This document shows, one piece after another, positions 17,901 to 25,381 of a stretch of 64,000 bases of DNA (positions are counted from its first letter, which is position 1; every line of letters begins with the position of its first letter). The notes under the pieces are model-generated. The model was not told where the DNA came from, did no database searches, and was given only the letters and a program-made list of their open reading frames with translations. A program made the position numbers and the translations under genes. The DNA comes from a bacterium 0.1xD8-71 (GTDB lineage Bacteria; Bacillota; Clostridia; Lachnospirales; Lachnospiraceae): positions 1 to 64,000 of the forward strand of contig RAYR01000019.1 in assembly GCA_003612405.1 (NCBI GenBank). Reading direction: 5' to 3'.

Positions 17901-19193
17901 AGCATCCGCATCATCCGACATCTCTGCATCATCCGTTGCATCCGCTCCGTCCTCTGTATCTGCTTCACCCTCCGAACCATCCACACTAACCTTAGCAAAC
18001 TCCACCGTCACCTTTTCCGGGAAAAGGGATGTGATATCTTCAAACGGAATCTGTACCTCACTGTCTCCTCCTGCTATATCAATGCTATAACTTCCATCTT
18101 CATAGAACAAATCGCCTTTAGGCGCAACATATTCCTCATCAAAATACCATCCACTGATCTGCGGTACAGCCGTCTGCTCCTCCTCGACAACCGTTACCGT
18201 AATCTGCGGCAGGCTGGCATCTTCTGACAGAATATACCCCTCCCCCGGCAATTTTGGAGTAAAAATGTACTCACCCATGGTCTCGCCGTCATACTCCGGT
18301 GAGCTTGTCCATGTAACGTTCTCTATCGTAATTGTTTCCTCTTCTGTCTCATCGTCCACATCTGCTGCCTGCTCCTTCGATGCAGGCTCGGAGTCATTAC
18401 GGATTAAAGTTTCTACAGATTGTTCCTCCGAAGGAGACGAGCACACTTTCTCTAAGGATACCGTAAATGTTGCTGTTTTCATTTGAGCGGTATCCCCTGT
18501 GGAAGTATCAGATTCCTGATTTTCTGAGCCCTTATCCTCTGTTCCCTGCCCGGATGTATTTCCTTCTGTATCCGATGTATCTGCCGGATTCGAGTCTTCC
18601 GTTTCTCCCGAATTGTCTGTTTCTTCTGGGTTCTCCGATTCCCCTGAGTTCTCCGTCCCTTCCGGATTCTCTGTTTCCCCTGAGTTCTCCGTCTCTTCCG
18701 GATTCTCCGTTTCCCCTGAGTTCTCCGTCCCTTCCGGATTCTCCGTTTCTCCTGAGTTCTCCGTCCCCTCTGGGTTCTCTGTTTCCTCCGGATCCTTTTC
18801 TTCCGGATTCTCCGGTTCCTCCGGATCCTTTTCTTCCGGGTTCTCTGTCTCCTCTTTATCCTTTTCCTCCCCGGAATTCTTTTCTTCTTCTGTCTCCTCA
18901 GTCTTTTCCGTTTCTATCAACACTGTCGCTTCCAGCGTATCGGACAGCACAAGTTCATCAAGCGCCGTTCCCACCGATACACTCTGCTCTCTGACCTCTT
19001 CCGGTAATTCTGAAAAATCGGAAATGATTCTTTTCGTTTCTTCCATAACCTCAGTGTTTGCGTGAGCATATACAGTTAAAGTACCCATTTGCTCAGCCAA
19101 CAGCGCAACAGTCAATATCCCTACAACTACTCTTTGTATAATAGAATGGTTTCTATAACTTCTGCTTCTGTATTTTCCTTTGAACTCTCGCAT
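11982..19193 (-). CDS. Giant modular surface protein (beta-helix, InlB-type repeats, Ig-like domains)
   Basis: About 2,403 residues. The signal region is residues 1-45 (basic head, then VVVGILTVALLAEQMG). A Glu/Asn/Pro/Thr-rich stalk with 12-residue repeats (ENPEGTENSGET type) is at about 110-200. Right-handed beta-helix repeats (GGGIYL, MNSGSITGNSASN) span about 550-1080. Two Listeria-Bacteroides repeats (TGYTFGGWYTS, TGYAFKGWYTQ) lie at about 1145-1290, then several Ig-like modules and three related ones beginning AIDYREEKLTGL-like. The C-terminus has no LPxTG. Two membrane segments (about 2315-2336 and 2366-2383) flank a basic loop, suggesting a hairpin anchor. ATG 19193 follows GGGAGG; the longer frame to 19307 lacks a signal. 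Probably a cell-surface adhesin or glycan-binding protein; the ligand is unknown. Confidence 0.85.
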   Translation of the reverse strand: MREFKGKYRSRSYRNHSIIQRVVVGILTVALLAEQMGTLTVYAHANTEVMEETKRIISDFSELPEEVREQSVSVGTALDELVLSDTLEATVLIETEKTEETEEEKNSGEEKDKEETENPEEKDPEEPENPEEKDPEETENPEGTENSGETENPEGTENSGETENPEETENSGETENPEGTENSGESENPEETDNSGETEDSNPADTSDTEGNTSGQGTEDKGSENQESDTSTGDTAQMKTATFTVSLEKVCSSPSEEQSVETLIRNDSEPASKEQAADVDDETEEETITIENVTWTSSPEYDGETMGEYIFTPKLPGEGYILSEDASLPQITVTVVEEEQTAVPQISGWYFDEEYVAPKGDLFYEDGSYSIDIAGGDSEVQIPFEDITSLFPEKVTVEFAKVSVDGSEGEADTEDGADATDDAEMSDDADALSEEELSILGWECPEYTEDEEGILPYSGRFFFTARLGKDGEEKEYAYAEDVEQVGVWLVFDEPMTTAAVTAMPGTITSDQEWGEQTLAAGTYTINPGVTVTVSGVLTVSGSVTINGGGKLVRAGSYTGTDQKSGRYNNLLYVSSGNLTLENITIDGNKVNAYGPAVFIDSGTVNMNSNAVIQDNYNMNTNTSGGTYAAGGVYCAGTLNINGGTIRNCKTLGNIGSHVYNYAGGGIYLKGICNMNSGSITGNSASNGGGIYLASTGARLIVKGGTISGNKVNSSGAGMGVYYSTLNNATSILSIGGEGNIQDNIYLDNTGGTLCPKITSALRYKITLKCSSREEGKVLAKGNGYTLTGVDASKVTMADSTLFSRLDKANNQIILSSTEEAEAEWQETSGGAWKTGKFTTALANVYSGGTIRLLTDIVFNEKVLVDKTVTITSKDSSKPCTITRMPVGQYGNITLTGSGNLTLTNIIYDGNRDYISGEGMGQSLIKVGDGASDTGVSLTLGSGCTIRDGYKTGGSGVIAIYGNMAMNSGAVIENCEVSGTGGAVWVSSNGTFTMNGGTIKSCKAGGGGSAVSVDGTCTLKGGTITGNTDTSDKNCAVYLRSSGSGRLTLNGVSISGNTYSVYNDGKSVSVTGNSTLSGSIYTTNAITASGTAASGLTSTYTIKMNSVTDGTTVVTGSKDTQHYKLDNAGYGLIPGSGTSLIAGAAYTITYNKNSGTITNESNYTSYVYGQGLTLPTPVRTGYTFGGWYTSSNFTGSAVTAVSTTDTGNKTFYAKWTGSTVRVTFDYQGGTGSPAYRDMTYQGTYGTLPTPTRTGYAFKGWYTQTGGMGSKVSDTTVVDKMTAHTLYAYWKDETAPDAPVLKSGTTLPTGWTRTQKTIPLTLRDGVGVTELWVSIDGSTYTKVSGFTSGSTSYTYTVKEGDHKYQFYAKDAAGNQSGTSTEFRVKLDTDKPVIGELTYANKAADLWQWIIGKKSLLIYVPVTDTGSGVTQISYTMAPVDAGGNPMNNQAETKTASVKNGTATISFNQDFKGTIVITCTDAAGNQADSVTVSAGGGVIVEDNAPVVRFSVNGGAVAGSYYDTAPDITVTVTDHEDESGQSMIAGGIASVSYQVGIGGSTKTVDHNYTANMVTSDSFIIPAGEIPAGEIVITVTAGDHAGNVTPANVTVRVKGAENTPQAAIDYREEKLTGLAVNGQYTINNAAYTADAEGKISIESSWFDTTLSIVKKGNNSTALDSAPQSLPVPARPNAPVPEAASRTDIQITLRQVTGVRYRMNGGEWREDPVFTGLTARTKYTFEAFYPSTANSFRSSAGSAEIATCLAAPTADSGQDYVRIDYEKETFTIPEGVEAFKDPSCTQPITTGDEHDITEYIGGGIYIRYPAEDDFPASAPAEIPVKDRPSVPVANGRHETYPGAGNGAVTGLTEGTAYEISNDGGNTWTDAVLSGTEITGLTPGSYQVRVKAGEDHFRSDASVAVTIDTTRPTEEGTPQAGIDYENDTLTGLAPGAKYEVSYTTPDGIEHTQERTADVDGTIKFDEDWHGQSVEIVKKGNDKDKLDSAPQSLTIPARPSPPKPGTTGESGSGQNNGAITNLTPGETYQISEDGGKTWQDVTADDEGEIKELAPGSYEIRIKAKDDTFNSESIKCDIKAYPTPGNGSGSGGSHENGNDDVLTGSLEGDDGNGSDETAGMNNSQGTSLNTGAIWKEVEKNEKVPDTEISMTTGELAAVVLTEAERQSVKNGSTVKILLIVDDATDTVSSQDKAVMNREKGDYVIGQYLDISLFKVLGDNREKIVQTNGLIRITIAVPEELKNTSRTMTREFAIIRVHDGEAVILDDLDNDEDTVTIETNLFSSYALLYRDVTGNAKTGRDDEPKTDDYTPLELYATLEMIAGLAYLLLYFADGSVGMTEEEKKELVSRIIKWAHRGGKLRRNVALVAIFLLLVYYHSIGKKTDKKVSNIEDWMGMSM
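18598..18860 (-). repeat. 36-bp coding tandem repeats in the surface-protein stalk
   Basis: Five near-identical 36-base units (18598-18777) encode ENPEGTENSGET variants, followed by about 30-base units encoding PENPEEKDPEE. Copies differ at few positions, so unit number could vary between strains by slippage or recombination without breaking the frame. Confidence 0.85.
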
Positions 19194-19430
19194 CTTCAGT
19201 TGCCTCCCTTTTCTACTACACTTACAGTTCAAAAACCAACTCAATCCATTTTTGCTTAAGCATATCAAATCAATACACATAAACAAGCAATTTGGTATAC
19301 TTTGCACTTTTTATGGTATGCTTTGTGTTTTGGTTTACAATTCAGGCAGGCGTTGATTCTTATTTTTACCGCAGCAAAAAAGACAGATGGATTTCACTCC
19401 ATCTGCCCTTATCCTGTTAAAGTCAAGATA

Positions 19431-19595
19431 CTATACTACTTCCCAATAACCGTTTTTACTTGCTCCATGCCTTACTATTTTTCCATTTGCTTTTAATTTA
19501 GACAAAATTCTCTCGACTTGTCTGTCAGTCAGTCCGATTGTAAAAGCAATCATTTTGGCAGTCAATGTTGAATCCCTCCGCCGGTTTCCCTTTAC
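19431..19595 (-). pseudogene. C-terminal winged-helix remnant
   Basis: A minus-strand open stretch of about 54 codons, closed upstream by a stop and without a start, ends in LTDRQVERILSKLKANGKIVRHGASKNGYWEVV. This matches the C-terminal winged helix of AlbA_2/RecG-like putative regulators (typical ending: recognition helix, then GS-x-GYWxV). The catalytic or DNA-binding remainder is missing. It lies in the 19.2-19.96 kb stretch between the surface-protein gene and the flavodoxin gene, where I see no intact gene. Confidence 0.55.
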
Positions 19596-19631
19596 TCACT
19601 TCTGTTCCACTGACAATGGCTGAAAAATAAT

Positions 19632-19933
19632 TTCTTATACCCGATATCCGCAGATTGGCCTCTTTGGAACGGTGGAACACCTTTCTCAACCATCTGGCCA
19701 GCTCTATCAATATGCTTCATCTGGTTTATGACACAGACTTTATTCTCGGCGAATACCTTGCGCAATATCTACGCATGCAGGATCTTGATTTCCTGCATGA
19801 ACAAATCCAGCAGATGACACCCTTTTCAGAAGCGCACGATTTCCTTCTGATCAGTAAAATGCCGAAACATAATATTGCAATCGGGGCTGCGCTCCCTTAT
19901 ATTCAGGCTTTCTTAAATGATTCTGCCATCTGA
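19632..19933 (+). pseudogene. C-terminal remnant of a ROK-family regulator
   Basis: About 100 plus-strand codons reading ERWNTFLNHLASSINMLHLV, YDTDFILGEYLAQYL and HNIAIGAALPYIQAFLND. This is the C-terminal part of ROK (NagC/XylR-type) proteins: the helix over the sugar site, the D-x-ILGG-like strand (here ILGE) and the closing IGAAL helix. The N-terminal HTH, ATP site and zinc motif are absent, and a stop lies just upstream. It is a decayed sugar-responsive repressor. Confidence 0.55.
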
Positions 19934-19966
19934 CAGTCTTCTCACGGCATGCTGGACCTGGTTTCG

Positions 19967-20584
19967 CTACCGCACAAAATTAGTCATAACTCCTGGCTCT
20001 CTCTCCGGAATCCCGTAGGCCTCTTTGCCAAGTGCAATACTCTTCATCAGGAAAGCCATATTCTTTGCCAGTGTACGCATCATCTGAAGCCCCTCTTCAT
20101 CCTGCACGGCTTCTCCCGGCGTTCTGCCATGGATGCCGTTCCAATACTGTCCGGAAGCCACCGGCATACCGGCAATGGCAAAGAATTTATTGAGTTCATC
20201 AAAGGTAGCCGTCAGACCGCCTCTGCGGGCCGCCGCCACACAGGCCCCCACCTTCATGGTCTTACTGAAATGTGTACTGTAGAAAAGCCTGGTCAGAAAT
20301 GCCACCAGTGTGGCATTGGCGGAGGCATAATACACGGGACTCCCCACTACCAGTCCGTCACATTCTTCAAACTTCGACGCCGCCTCATTGACCATATCAT
20401 CAAACACACATTTTCCCGTTTTTCCACAGGAACCGCAGGCGATACAGCCCCGAATAGCCTGATTGCCCACATGCAGGATTTCTACCTCAATACCCTCGCC
20501 CGCAAATACTTTCTCCATCTCCCGCAGCGCCACATTGGTGTTCCCATTAGCCCTCGGACTGCCATTGATCATCAGTACTTTCAT
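19967..20584 (-). CDS. Flavodoxin-like NAD(P)H-dependent reductase (iron-sulfur flavoprotein family)
   Basis: About 205 residues. The FMN phosphate-binding loop is INGSPRANGNTNVAL at the start. The cluster CIACGSCGKTGKC (four Cys within 13 residues) could hold an iron-sulfur centre, as in iron-sulfur flavoproteins. The flavin-edge motif VGSPVYYASANATL follows. It probably transfers electrons to an unknown acceptor in the cytoplasm. The ATG at 20584 has GGAGAGGAG upstream; the frame to 20638 lacks a better site. The gene follows the 20660-21130 gene. Confidence 0.9.
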   Translation of the reverse strand: MKVLMINGSPRANGNTNVALREMEKVFAGEGIEVEILHVGNQAIRGCIACGSCGKTGKCVFDDMVNEAASKFEECDGLVVGSPVYYASANATLVAFLTRLFYSTHFSKTMKVGACVAAARRGGLTATFDELNKFFAIAGMPVASGQYWNGIHGRTPGEAVQDEEGLQMMRTLAKNMAFLMKSIALGKEAYGIPEREPGVMTNFVR

Positions 20585-20659
20585 AATTATGTCTGCTCCT
20601 CTCCGCTCATTTATGTTCGATTGATTTTCCTTAATCATATACCACGCGGAGATAACTCG

Positions 20660-21130
20660 TCAATCTGCCTGCAATTCTTTCTCTAAAAACTGCTTTATGT
20701 ATGGATTATTTTCCTCACTTAATGTAGGCTGAAAGGCCATGTAACGGCATTTCTGATACTGCTCTCCATCTAATACAAAAGTATATCCCATGATACATTT
20801 CGGATTACAGTCATTGGGATTGATAAGCCGCTTGCAGACAGACGCTTTCTTAATATCTTTTTTTACCTTTTCGGGCAGTGTATCGAGAAAGCTCTGGTAT
20901 TCCTGTATATGTTCGGGATAAATGCGGAGCTTCATTCCCGTTTTTCGGGATATAAAGGTTGCCAAAGTTCTCTTGCTGCTATTTAACACATAGGACACAA
21001 CATAGCCGCTTTTTTGTAATTTTACATCGCATTTACAGCCGTTTTCTGTCAAATACTCGTTGATTTCACTTACAAAACCACGGAAACGCTCGTCAACTGT
21101 TCCCATAAATATAAATAATTTCTCGTCCAT
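20660..21130 (-). CDS. Conserved hypothetical protein of Lachnospiraceae type
   Basis: About 156 residues, cytoplasmic, with no named domain that I recognise. Notable are a Cys-rich patch (SVCKRLINPNDCNPKC ... YQKCRYM) that might bind metal, and FISRKTGMKLRIYPEHI. The start at 21130 has GGAGGCGCTT directly before it. It overlaps no intact gene, but its upstream leader runs through the end of the broken AraC gene, with which it was probably once co-transcribed. Confidence 0.6.
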   Translation of the reverse strand: MDEKLFIFMGTVDERFRGFVSEINEYLTENGCKCDVKLQKSGYVVSYVLNSSKRTLATFISRKTGMKLRIYPEHIQEYQSFLDTLPEKVKKDIKKASVCKRLINPNDCNPKCIMGYTFVLDGEQYQKCRYMAFQPTLSEENNPYIKQFLEKELQAD

Positions 21131-21141
21131 AAGCGCCTCCG

Positions 21142-21612
21142 TTATTCCTTTTTCTTTGTTACAGGTATCCATACCTCATATTGTGCGTTCTGCGGATCCG
21201 GATTCAAGTAAACCTCAATATCGGGAGCGTTGGCATATTCATATCCGGAAGTGGGCAGCCACTCCATTATGATCCTCTGCTCCAATTCCTGTATGGACTG
21301 ATTGGTACCCGTTCCGGAAAAGATTTCCATTGTGCTTCATCATTGCAGGCGCTCACGCCCAAAAGTCCCATTGGAGGCGTGTCCATCATGCCTGCCAGTT
21401 TCTGGATTGTTCCATTAACAGATGCCTCCTGCCACATCTTGGGCACCACCATAAAGTTCTCTTTCTGTCGCTCCTTTCACAGCCGAGGGGGCTATCCCAT
21501 GAAAAGCCTGAAATGCTCTGTTAAACGCGGTCGGAGATCGGTAGCCATACTTCTCTGCAATTTCAATAATCTGTTTATCTTCACCCTGCAAGTCTACCGC
21601 CGCCAAAGACAT
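21142..21612 (-). pseudogene. Broken AraC-family regulator with GyrI-like effector domain
   Basis: Three minus-strand fragments in different frames add up to one degenerate gene. 21612-21415 carries the second HTH helix (IIEIAEKYGYRSPTAFNRAFQAFHG). 21452-21267 carries VVPKMWQEASVNGTIQKLAG, the start of a GyrI-like effector domain. 21330-21142 carries its end (SIQELEQ ... TSGYEYANAPDIEVYLNPDP ... YEVWIPVTKK). The first HTH half is missing and the joins need frameshifts and a small deletion. Intact relatives are multidrug- or small-molecule-responsive activators. The gene is inactive as read. Confidence 0.75.
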
Positions 21613-21720
21613 TTTTCTTTATTATTATAAGCCATATCCTTACATTTTTCCTCGCAATTCTTGCACAAAATAGAGAGGCCTTATGTAAAAGAGTTGTAAA
21701 TTATTTGAAGATTTCCCGGA

Positions 21721-21749
21721 TTGACAAACCTGCCAAAAAACAGTATACT
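21721..21749 (+). promoter_or_regulatory. Promoter of the SRP RNA
   Basis: Perfect -35 TTGACA (21721-21726), 17-base spacer, -10 TATACT (21744-21749), with a start near 21756. Confidence 0.9.
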
Positions 21750-21756
21750 TATTAAA

Positions 21757-22019
21757 CCGTGCAGCCGGGGCGTTAGCGGTGCCCTGTACCCACAATCCGC
21801 TCTAGTGGGGGTGATGCTTTATCGAGGGCTTTCGCTTGGGTAGCTGCCCTTTATAAGTGGCGATGAAGTTTGGGTCTTACGCAATGAATGTCCATGAACC
21901 GTGTCAGGGTGGGAACACAGCAGCACTAAGTGGAATTTTTCATGTGCCGTGAGGGTGCCTGGCGGAGTTAACTGTAAAGGTAACGTGCTTAAGTCCGGCT
22001 CGACATAAAGCGCACGGTT
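21757..22019 (+). ncRNA. ffs: Signal recognition particle RNA (large, Firmicute type)
   Basis: About 263 bases. The SRP hairpin hallmark is present: GTCAGGGTGGGAACACAGCA followed by GCACTAAG, the Ffh-binding domain with its GGAA tetraloop. The ends close as CCGTGC (21757-21762) with GCACGG (22012-22017), followed by a T run. The 5' part forms the Alu domain found in Bacillus and Clostridium SRP RNAs. The RNA is the scaffold of co-translational membrane targeting. Often found near dnaX in Firmicutes; here it lies 14 kb away. Confidence 0.93.
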
Positions 22020-22059
22020 TTTATATGACTATCCAATAACCTTCATAAATCATCACCCT

Positions 22060-23052
22060 ATGGACTCAGGCAAAATGAACACAGATTCCCCAATTTCCAG
22101 CCAGACAACATCTTTTAATCAGCCCTCAGGAAACAGACAGACATCTATTCTGCCCGACATGCAGGACTGTACCTTATGCCCCCGGGAATGTCATGCTGAC
22201 AGAACTGCCGGGCAGACGGGATTCTGCGGACAGTCGGAGCAGATCATGGCCGCCCGCGCCGCCCTGCATTTCTGGGAAGAACCCTGCCTGTCCGGCACCA
22301 ATGGCTCCGGCACTGTTTTTTTCAGCGGCTGTAATCTGCGCTGTGTCTATTGTCAGAACCACACCATCGCCCAGGGACAGACCGGTAAAGGAATCAGCAT
22401 AGAACGGCTCTCGGAAATCTTTCTGGAATTGCAGGATAAAAAAGCCCACAATATTAATCTGGTGACACCCACACACTTTGTCCCACAGATAATAAAAGCC
22501 CTGCAAAATGCCAAAGACAACGGTCTGACAATCCCCGTTGTCTATAACACTTCCTGCTATGAAAAAGTTGACACCCTCAAACGTTTAGAGGGTCTTATTG
22601 ACATTTATCTTCCCGATCTTAAATATCATGATACAGGTTTAAGCGCCCGCTATTCCACGGCCCCCGACTATTTTGAGAAAGCCGCCGCCGCGATTGACGA
22701 GATGCTTCGTCAGACCGGGCTGCCTGTTTTTGCAGACGGAGAAGATTCTCTGATGTTAAAGGGTGTTATCGTGCGGCATCTGCTCTTACCAGGGTGTGCG
22801 GCAGACTCCCGTTATCTTCTGCGCTATCTGCACCAGGCTTACCAAAATGACATATATGTCAGCATTATGAATCAATATACGCCGATGCCGCAGGCCGCCT
22901 CTATCCCCTCCCTCAACCGCAGAATATCCTCTGAGGAATATGACAGAATCGTAGACTATGCCATCAGCATCGGTATCGAGAACGGCTTTATCCAGGAAGG
23001 TGAAACCGCCTCGGAAAGCTTTATCCCCGCCTTCGACTGTGAAGGCATCTGA
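22060..23052 (+). CDS. Radical SAM protein of the PflX / pyruvate-formate-lyase-activase-like family
   Basis: 330 residues. An N-terminal Cys motif (CTLCPRECHADRTAGQTGFC) is followed by the radical SAM signature CNLRCVYC (CxxxCxxC binding a 4Fe-4S cluster). The barrel contains DIYLPDLKYHD, and the later motif RHLLLPGCAADS is typical of the PflX group. The physiological substrate of this group is unsettled. There is no clear Shine-Dalgarno before the ATG at 22060, about 40 bases after the SRP RNA; a later ATG (MNT or MQD) is possible. It may be read through from the SRP RNA promoter. It converges with the next gene. Confidence 0.9.
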   Translation: MDSGKMNTDSPISSQTTSFNQPSGNRQTSILPDMQDCTLCPRECHADRTAGQTGFCGQSEQIMAARAALHFWEEPCLSGTNGSGTVFFSGCNLRCVYCQNHTIAQGQTGKGISIERLSEIFLELQDKKAHNINLVTPTHFVPQIIKALQNAKDNGLTIPVVYNTSCYEKVDTLKRLEGLIDIYLPDLKYHDTGLSARYSTAPDYFEKAAAAIDEMLRQTGLPVFADGEDSLMLKGVIVRHLLLPGCAADSRYLLRYLHQAYQNDIYVSIMNQYTPMPQAASIPSLNRRISSEEYDRIVDYAISIGIENGFIQEGETASESFIPAFDCEGI

Positions 23053-23091
23053 CCGTTACAGAATATCCGTCCATTACAGGGTATCTGTCCA

Positions 23092-24075
23092 TTATAATTC
23101 CACCCTGCGCAGATAATATCCAAATTCTCCCGGCCTGGCCTCGCCGCCCGAACACTCAAAAGCTTCAAATCCGAACATCAGCGCAACCATCTTTTCTCTC
23201 TCATAGAACACGCCCGGTACACCCAGATAGTAGTCGTTTTCTTTTCCCAGTATCACATACCGGTAATTATAAAAGCCATGTAACAGGAAGCTGTTATTCA
23301 CTAACTGCTGATATTTCTCCTGTAATATCACGAAGTCCTTGGGCTCCAGTTTCACATAAACCCGCTCGTCTCCATACGGGTGAATCTGATCATAGGTATC
23401 CAGGATCTGCTCCCACTTGTCCTCCTTAACGCCATTGATCTGCATTTGCTCAGCCATGGGGGGCGGCAGTTCCTCCGATACCATTACCGGGGCCTGTGCA
23501 GGCACCTCCTGTACGCTTCTGCGCTGTTTCTGCACCGGAATCCGTTCGGCACTATCAGTTCCGACATTCCTTTTTATCGCTGCTTCCCCTGGAGCCGTCT
23601 GTTCTCCTGTCACCGTTGGCCGCTCCTCTGCTGTGTCTTCGCCTGTTCTTATGTTTTTCTCTTCTGTTGTGTTATCGCCTGTTCTTGCGTTTTTTTCCTC
23701 CGCTGTATTTTTATCTCCCCTCACATCGTTTGCTTCCATGCGCTCATGAAGATTCTGCTCTGCTTCCTTGCTGATCCCCTCAATCAAATATCCGCCCGGA
23801 AGAATAATCTGTAAGCGTACCTGCCTTAAGGATTCCGGTTCATATTCTTCCCACTGACCGTTTCCTTCCTGCAAAGTGATTCCGTCCACTTCTTTCCAGT
23901 CCATGCCATTATAAAATCTAACCGGGAACCTGCCGTTTATAGAATGGGGTATATTCTTTACTTTAAGGAACAGGCTGCTTTCCTTATCCCGGCTCTCCAC
24001 TTTCAGAAAGCCTGCACTCCCCAGTCTGCTTCCGTCCTTGTGCAGTCCCATATAGATAATTTCCTTCTGGTACAT
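23092..24075 (-). CDS. DUF6128-like protein with low-complexity middle
   Basis: 327 residues, no signal peptide or membrane segment. An N-terminal domain (about 1-105, MYQKEIIYMGLHKDGSRLG ... GYLIEG) and a C-terminal domain (about 220-327, HPYGDERVYVKLEPKDFVIL, NNSFLLHGFYNYRYVILG, MFGFEAFECSGG) flank a repetitive charged linker with four NTAEEKNARTGD-like repeats. The C-terminal domain resembles Lachnospiraceae DUF6128, a name recalled from memory. The start follows AGAGGATAAGTT. The function is unknown. Confidence 0.7.
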   Translation of the reverse strand: MYQKEIIYMGLHKDGSRLGSAGFLKVESRDKESSLFLKVKNIPHSINGRFPVRFYNGMDWKEVDGITLQEGNGQWEEYEPESLRQVRLQIILPGGYLIEGISKEAEQNLHERMEANDVRGDKNTAEEKNARTGDNTTEEKNIRTGEDTAEERPTVTGEQTAPGEAAIKRNVGTDSAERIPVQKQRRSVQEVPAQAPVMVSEELPPPMAEQMQINGVKEDKWEQILDTYDQIHPYGDERVYVKLEPKDFVILQEKYQQLVNNSFLLHGFYNYRYVILGKENDYYLGVPGVFYEREKMVALMFGFEAFECSGGEARPGEFGYYLRRVEL

Positions 24076-24151
24076 AACTTATCCTCTCTTTTATATGACT
24101 TAACCGATGCCAACAAACCAATTCTCTACCCAATATATATGCCGGCGGACA

Positions 24152-24184
24152 CAAAAATATGCCGGACAAACTTTTGTCCGGCAT
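24152..24184 (-). terminator. Terminator of the cdaR-like gene
   Basis: Perfect minus-strand hairpin ATGCCGGACAAA/TTTGTCCGGCAT with a two-base loop, followed by ATTTTTG. Confidence 0.92.
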
Positions 24185-24206
24185 CATCTCATAACCTGTT
24201 GTTCTA

Positions 24207-25295
24207 TTAATAATCCAGTGAATTCAGATACTTCATATAATTGACCACCATCAGGGCAATCTTAAAGGTCAGGGCATCATCAAATGTCCGGATATCAAGC
24301 CCTGTGCTCTTCTCCAGTTTCTCAATCCGGTACACCAGCGTATTCCGGTGTACAAAAAGTTGTCTGGAAGTCTCCGACACGTTCAGGTTATTCTCAAAGA
24401 ATTTATTGATCGTTGTGAGCGTCTCATCATCCAATTCGCTGGGAACATTCTCTCCGAATATTTCATCAATAAAAATCTTACACAGATTAATGGGCAGCTG
24501 ATAAATCAACCTGCCGATTCCCAGGGTATTGTAGGCCGTCACTTTCTTTTCCGCATAGAAAATTTTCCCTACGTCAAGGGCCATCTTAGCCTCTTTATAG
24601 GATTTCGATACATCTTTCAGTTCTTCCACGATCGTTCCGTAAGACACACGCACATTCAGCATTGCTTCCATATTCATCATATCCACAATCGTGTGTGCGA
24701 TCTGGTCTAGTCTGTCATATTCATCCTCAGGCATAAGTGCCTTAATCAATATCACATTGCTTTCATCCACAGATGTGATATAATCTCCAACCGGAGACGT
24801 AAACATGCCATTTAACAATTCCATGGCCGTGGAATCCTTTTCCTTATCTGTCTCGATCAGAAAGACCGCTCTTGGCACTGCCACCTCAATATGCAGTTTC
24901 TTGGCACGATTGTAGATATCCACCAACAGCATATTATCCAACAACAGATTCTGAAAGAAGTTATTGCGATCATAACGCTCTTTATAGGCTATGATCAGAT
25001 TCTGTAGCTGGCAGACTGCTATCTTACCGATCATATAGGTATCTTCGCTGGTTCCCTTGGCGTCAAGAATAAAGAGAACCTCGTCTTCATCCAGCACTTT
25101 CATCAGATGATGTACTCCTATGACCTGACTGTCTGCGGGAGATTCTGCAAATCCTGTGATCAATGCCGGCGTGATATCTTCCGATTCAAACGTAGCCACC
25201 ACTATTTTACCTTCCAGATCCCACACCGCCATATCAATTTTGGAGATTGTCTTTAACTCTTCAATACTGGTCTTAATAATCTGACTTGAAATCAT
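24207..25295 (-). CDS. CdaR/PucR-family transcriptional regulator
   Basis: 362 residues. An N-terminal sensor-like region (about 1-130) and a degenerate GGDEF-like middle (GYDRL-type, about 140-250) precede a C-terminal PucR-type HTH (LNVSETSRQLFVHRNTLVYR, about 318-337, then IEKLEKSTGLDIRTFDDALTFKIAL). Members regulate sugar-acid, polyol or purine catabolism; the ligand here is unknown. It follows the sugar ABC ATPase gene on the same strand, but a terminator lies between them. The start has GAGAGGG. Confidence 0.9.
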   Translation of the reverse strand: MISSQIIKTSIEELKTISKIDMAVWDLEGKIVVATFESEDITPALITGFAESPADSQVIGVHHLMKVLDEDEVLFILDAKGTSEDTYMIGKIAVCQLQNLIIAYKERYDRNNFFQNLLLDNMLLVDIYNRAKKLHIEVAVPRAVFLIETDKEKDSTAMELLNGMFTSPVGDYITSVDESNVILIKALMPEDEYDRLDQIAHTIVDMMNMEAMLNVRVSYGTIVEELKDVSKSYKEAKMALDVGKIFYAEKKVTAYNTLGIGRLIYQLPINLCKIFIDEIFGENVPSELDDETLTTINKFFENNLNVSETSRQLFVHRNTLVYRIEKLEKSTGLDIRTFDDALTFKIALMVVNYMKYLNSLDY

Positions 25296-25337
25296 ACAGT
25301 ACCCTCTCTGTCTTATGCCTTATACAAGATATAGATT

Positions 25338-25365
25338 CAAAAAGAGGGATGCCAAAGCATCCCCC
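25338..25365 (-). terminator. Terminator of the sugar ABC ATPase gene
   Basis: Minus-strand hairpin GGGATGC-TTTG-GCATCCC followed by TCTTTTTG, 17 bases after the ATPase stop codon. Confidence 0.9.
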
Positions 25366-25381
25366 CTTATGATTATTCTGA

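Noticed and set aside
18598..18777. Regular 36-bp repeats resembling a CRISPR array by unit length
   Set aside because: The units are directly adjacent without spacers, are in frame and encode the protein stalk. No cas genes are present.
19525..19710. 61-codon minus-strand frame between the surface-protein and flavodoxin genes
   Set aside because: It lies antisense to the ROK remnant and in a different frame from the winged-helix remnant, with no recognisable motif.
11982..21640. Genomic island or prophage
   Set aside because: Remnant genes suggest rearrangement, but I see no integrase, transposase, attachment repeats or phage structural genes.
23053..23100. Three imperfect 18-base repeats (GTCCATTACAGGGTATC type) between convergent genes
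   Set aside because: They are short and partly coding at one end, with no link to a known element. They are probably chance or slippage.
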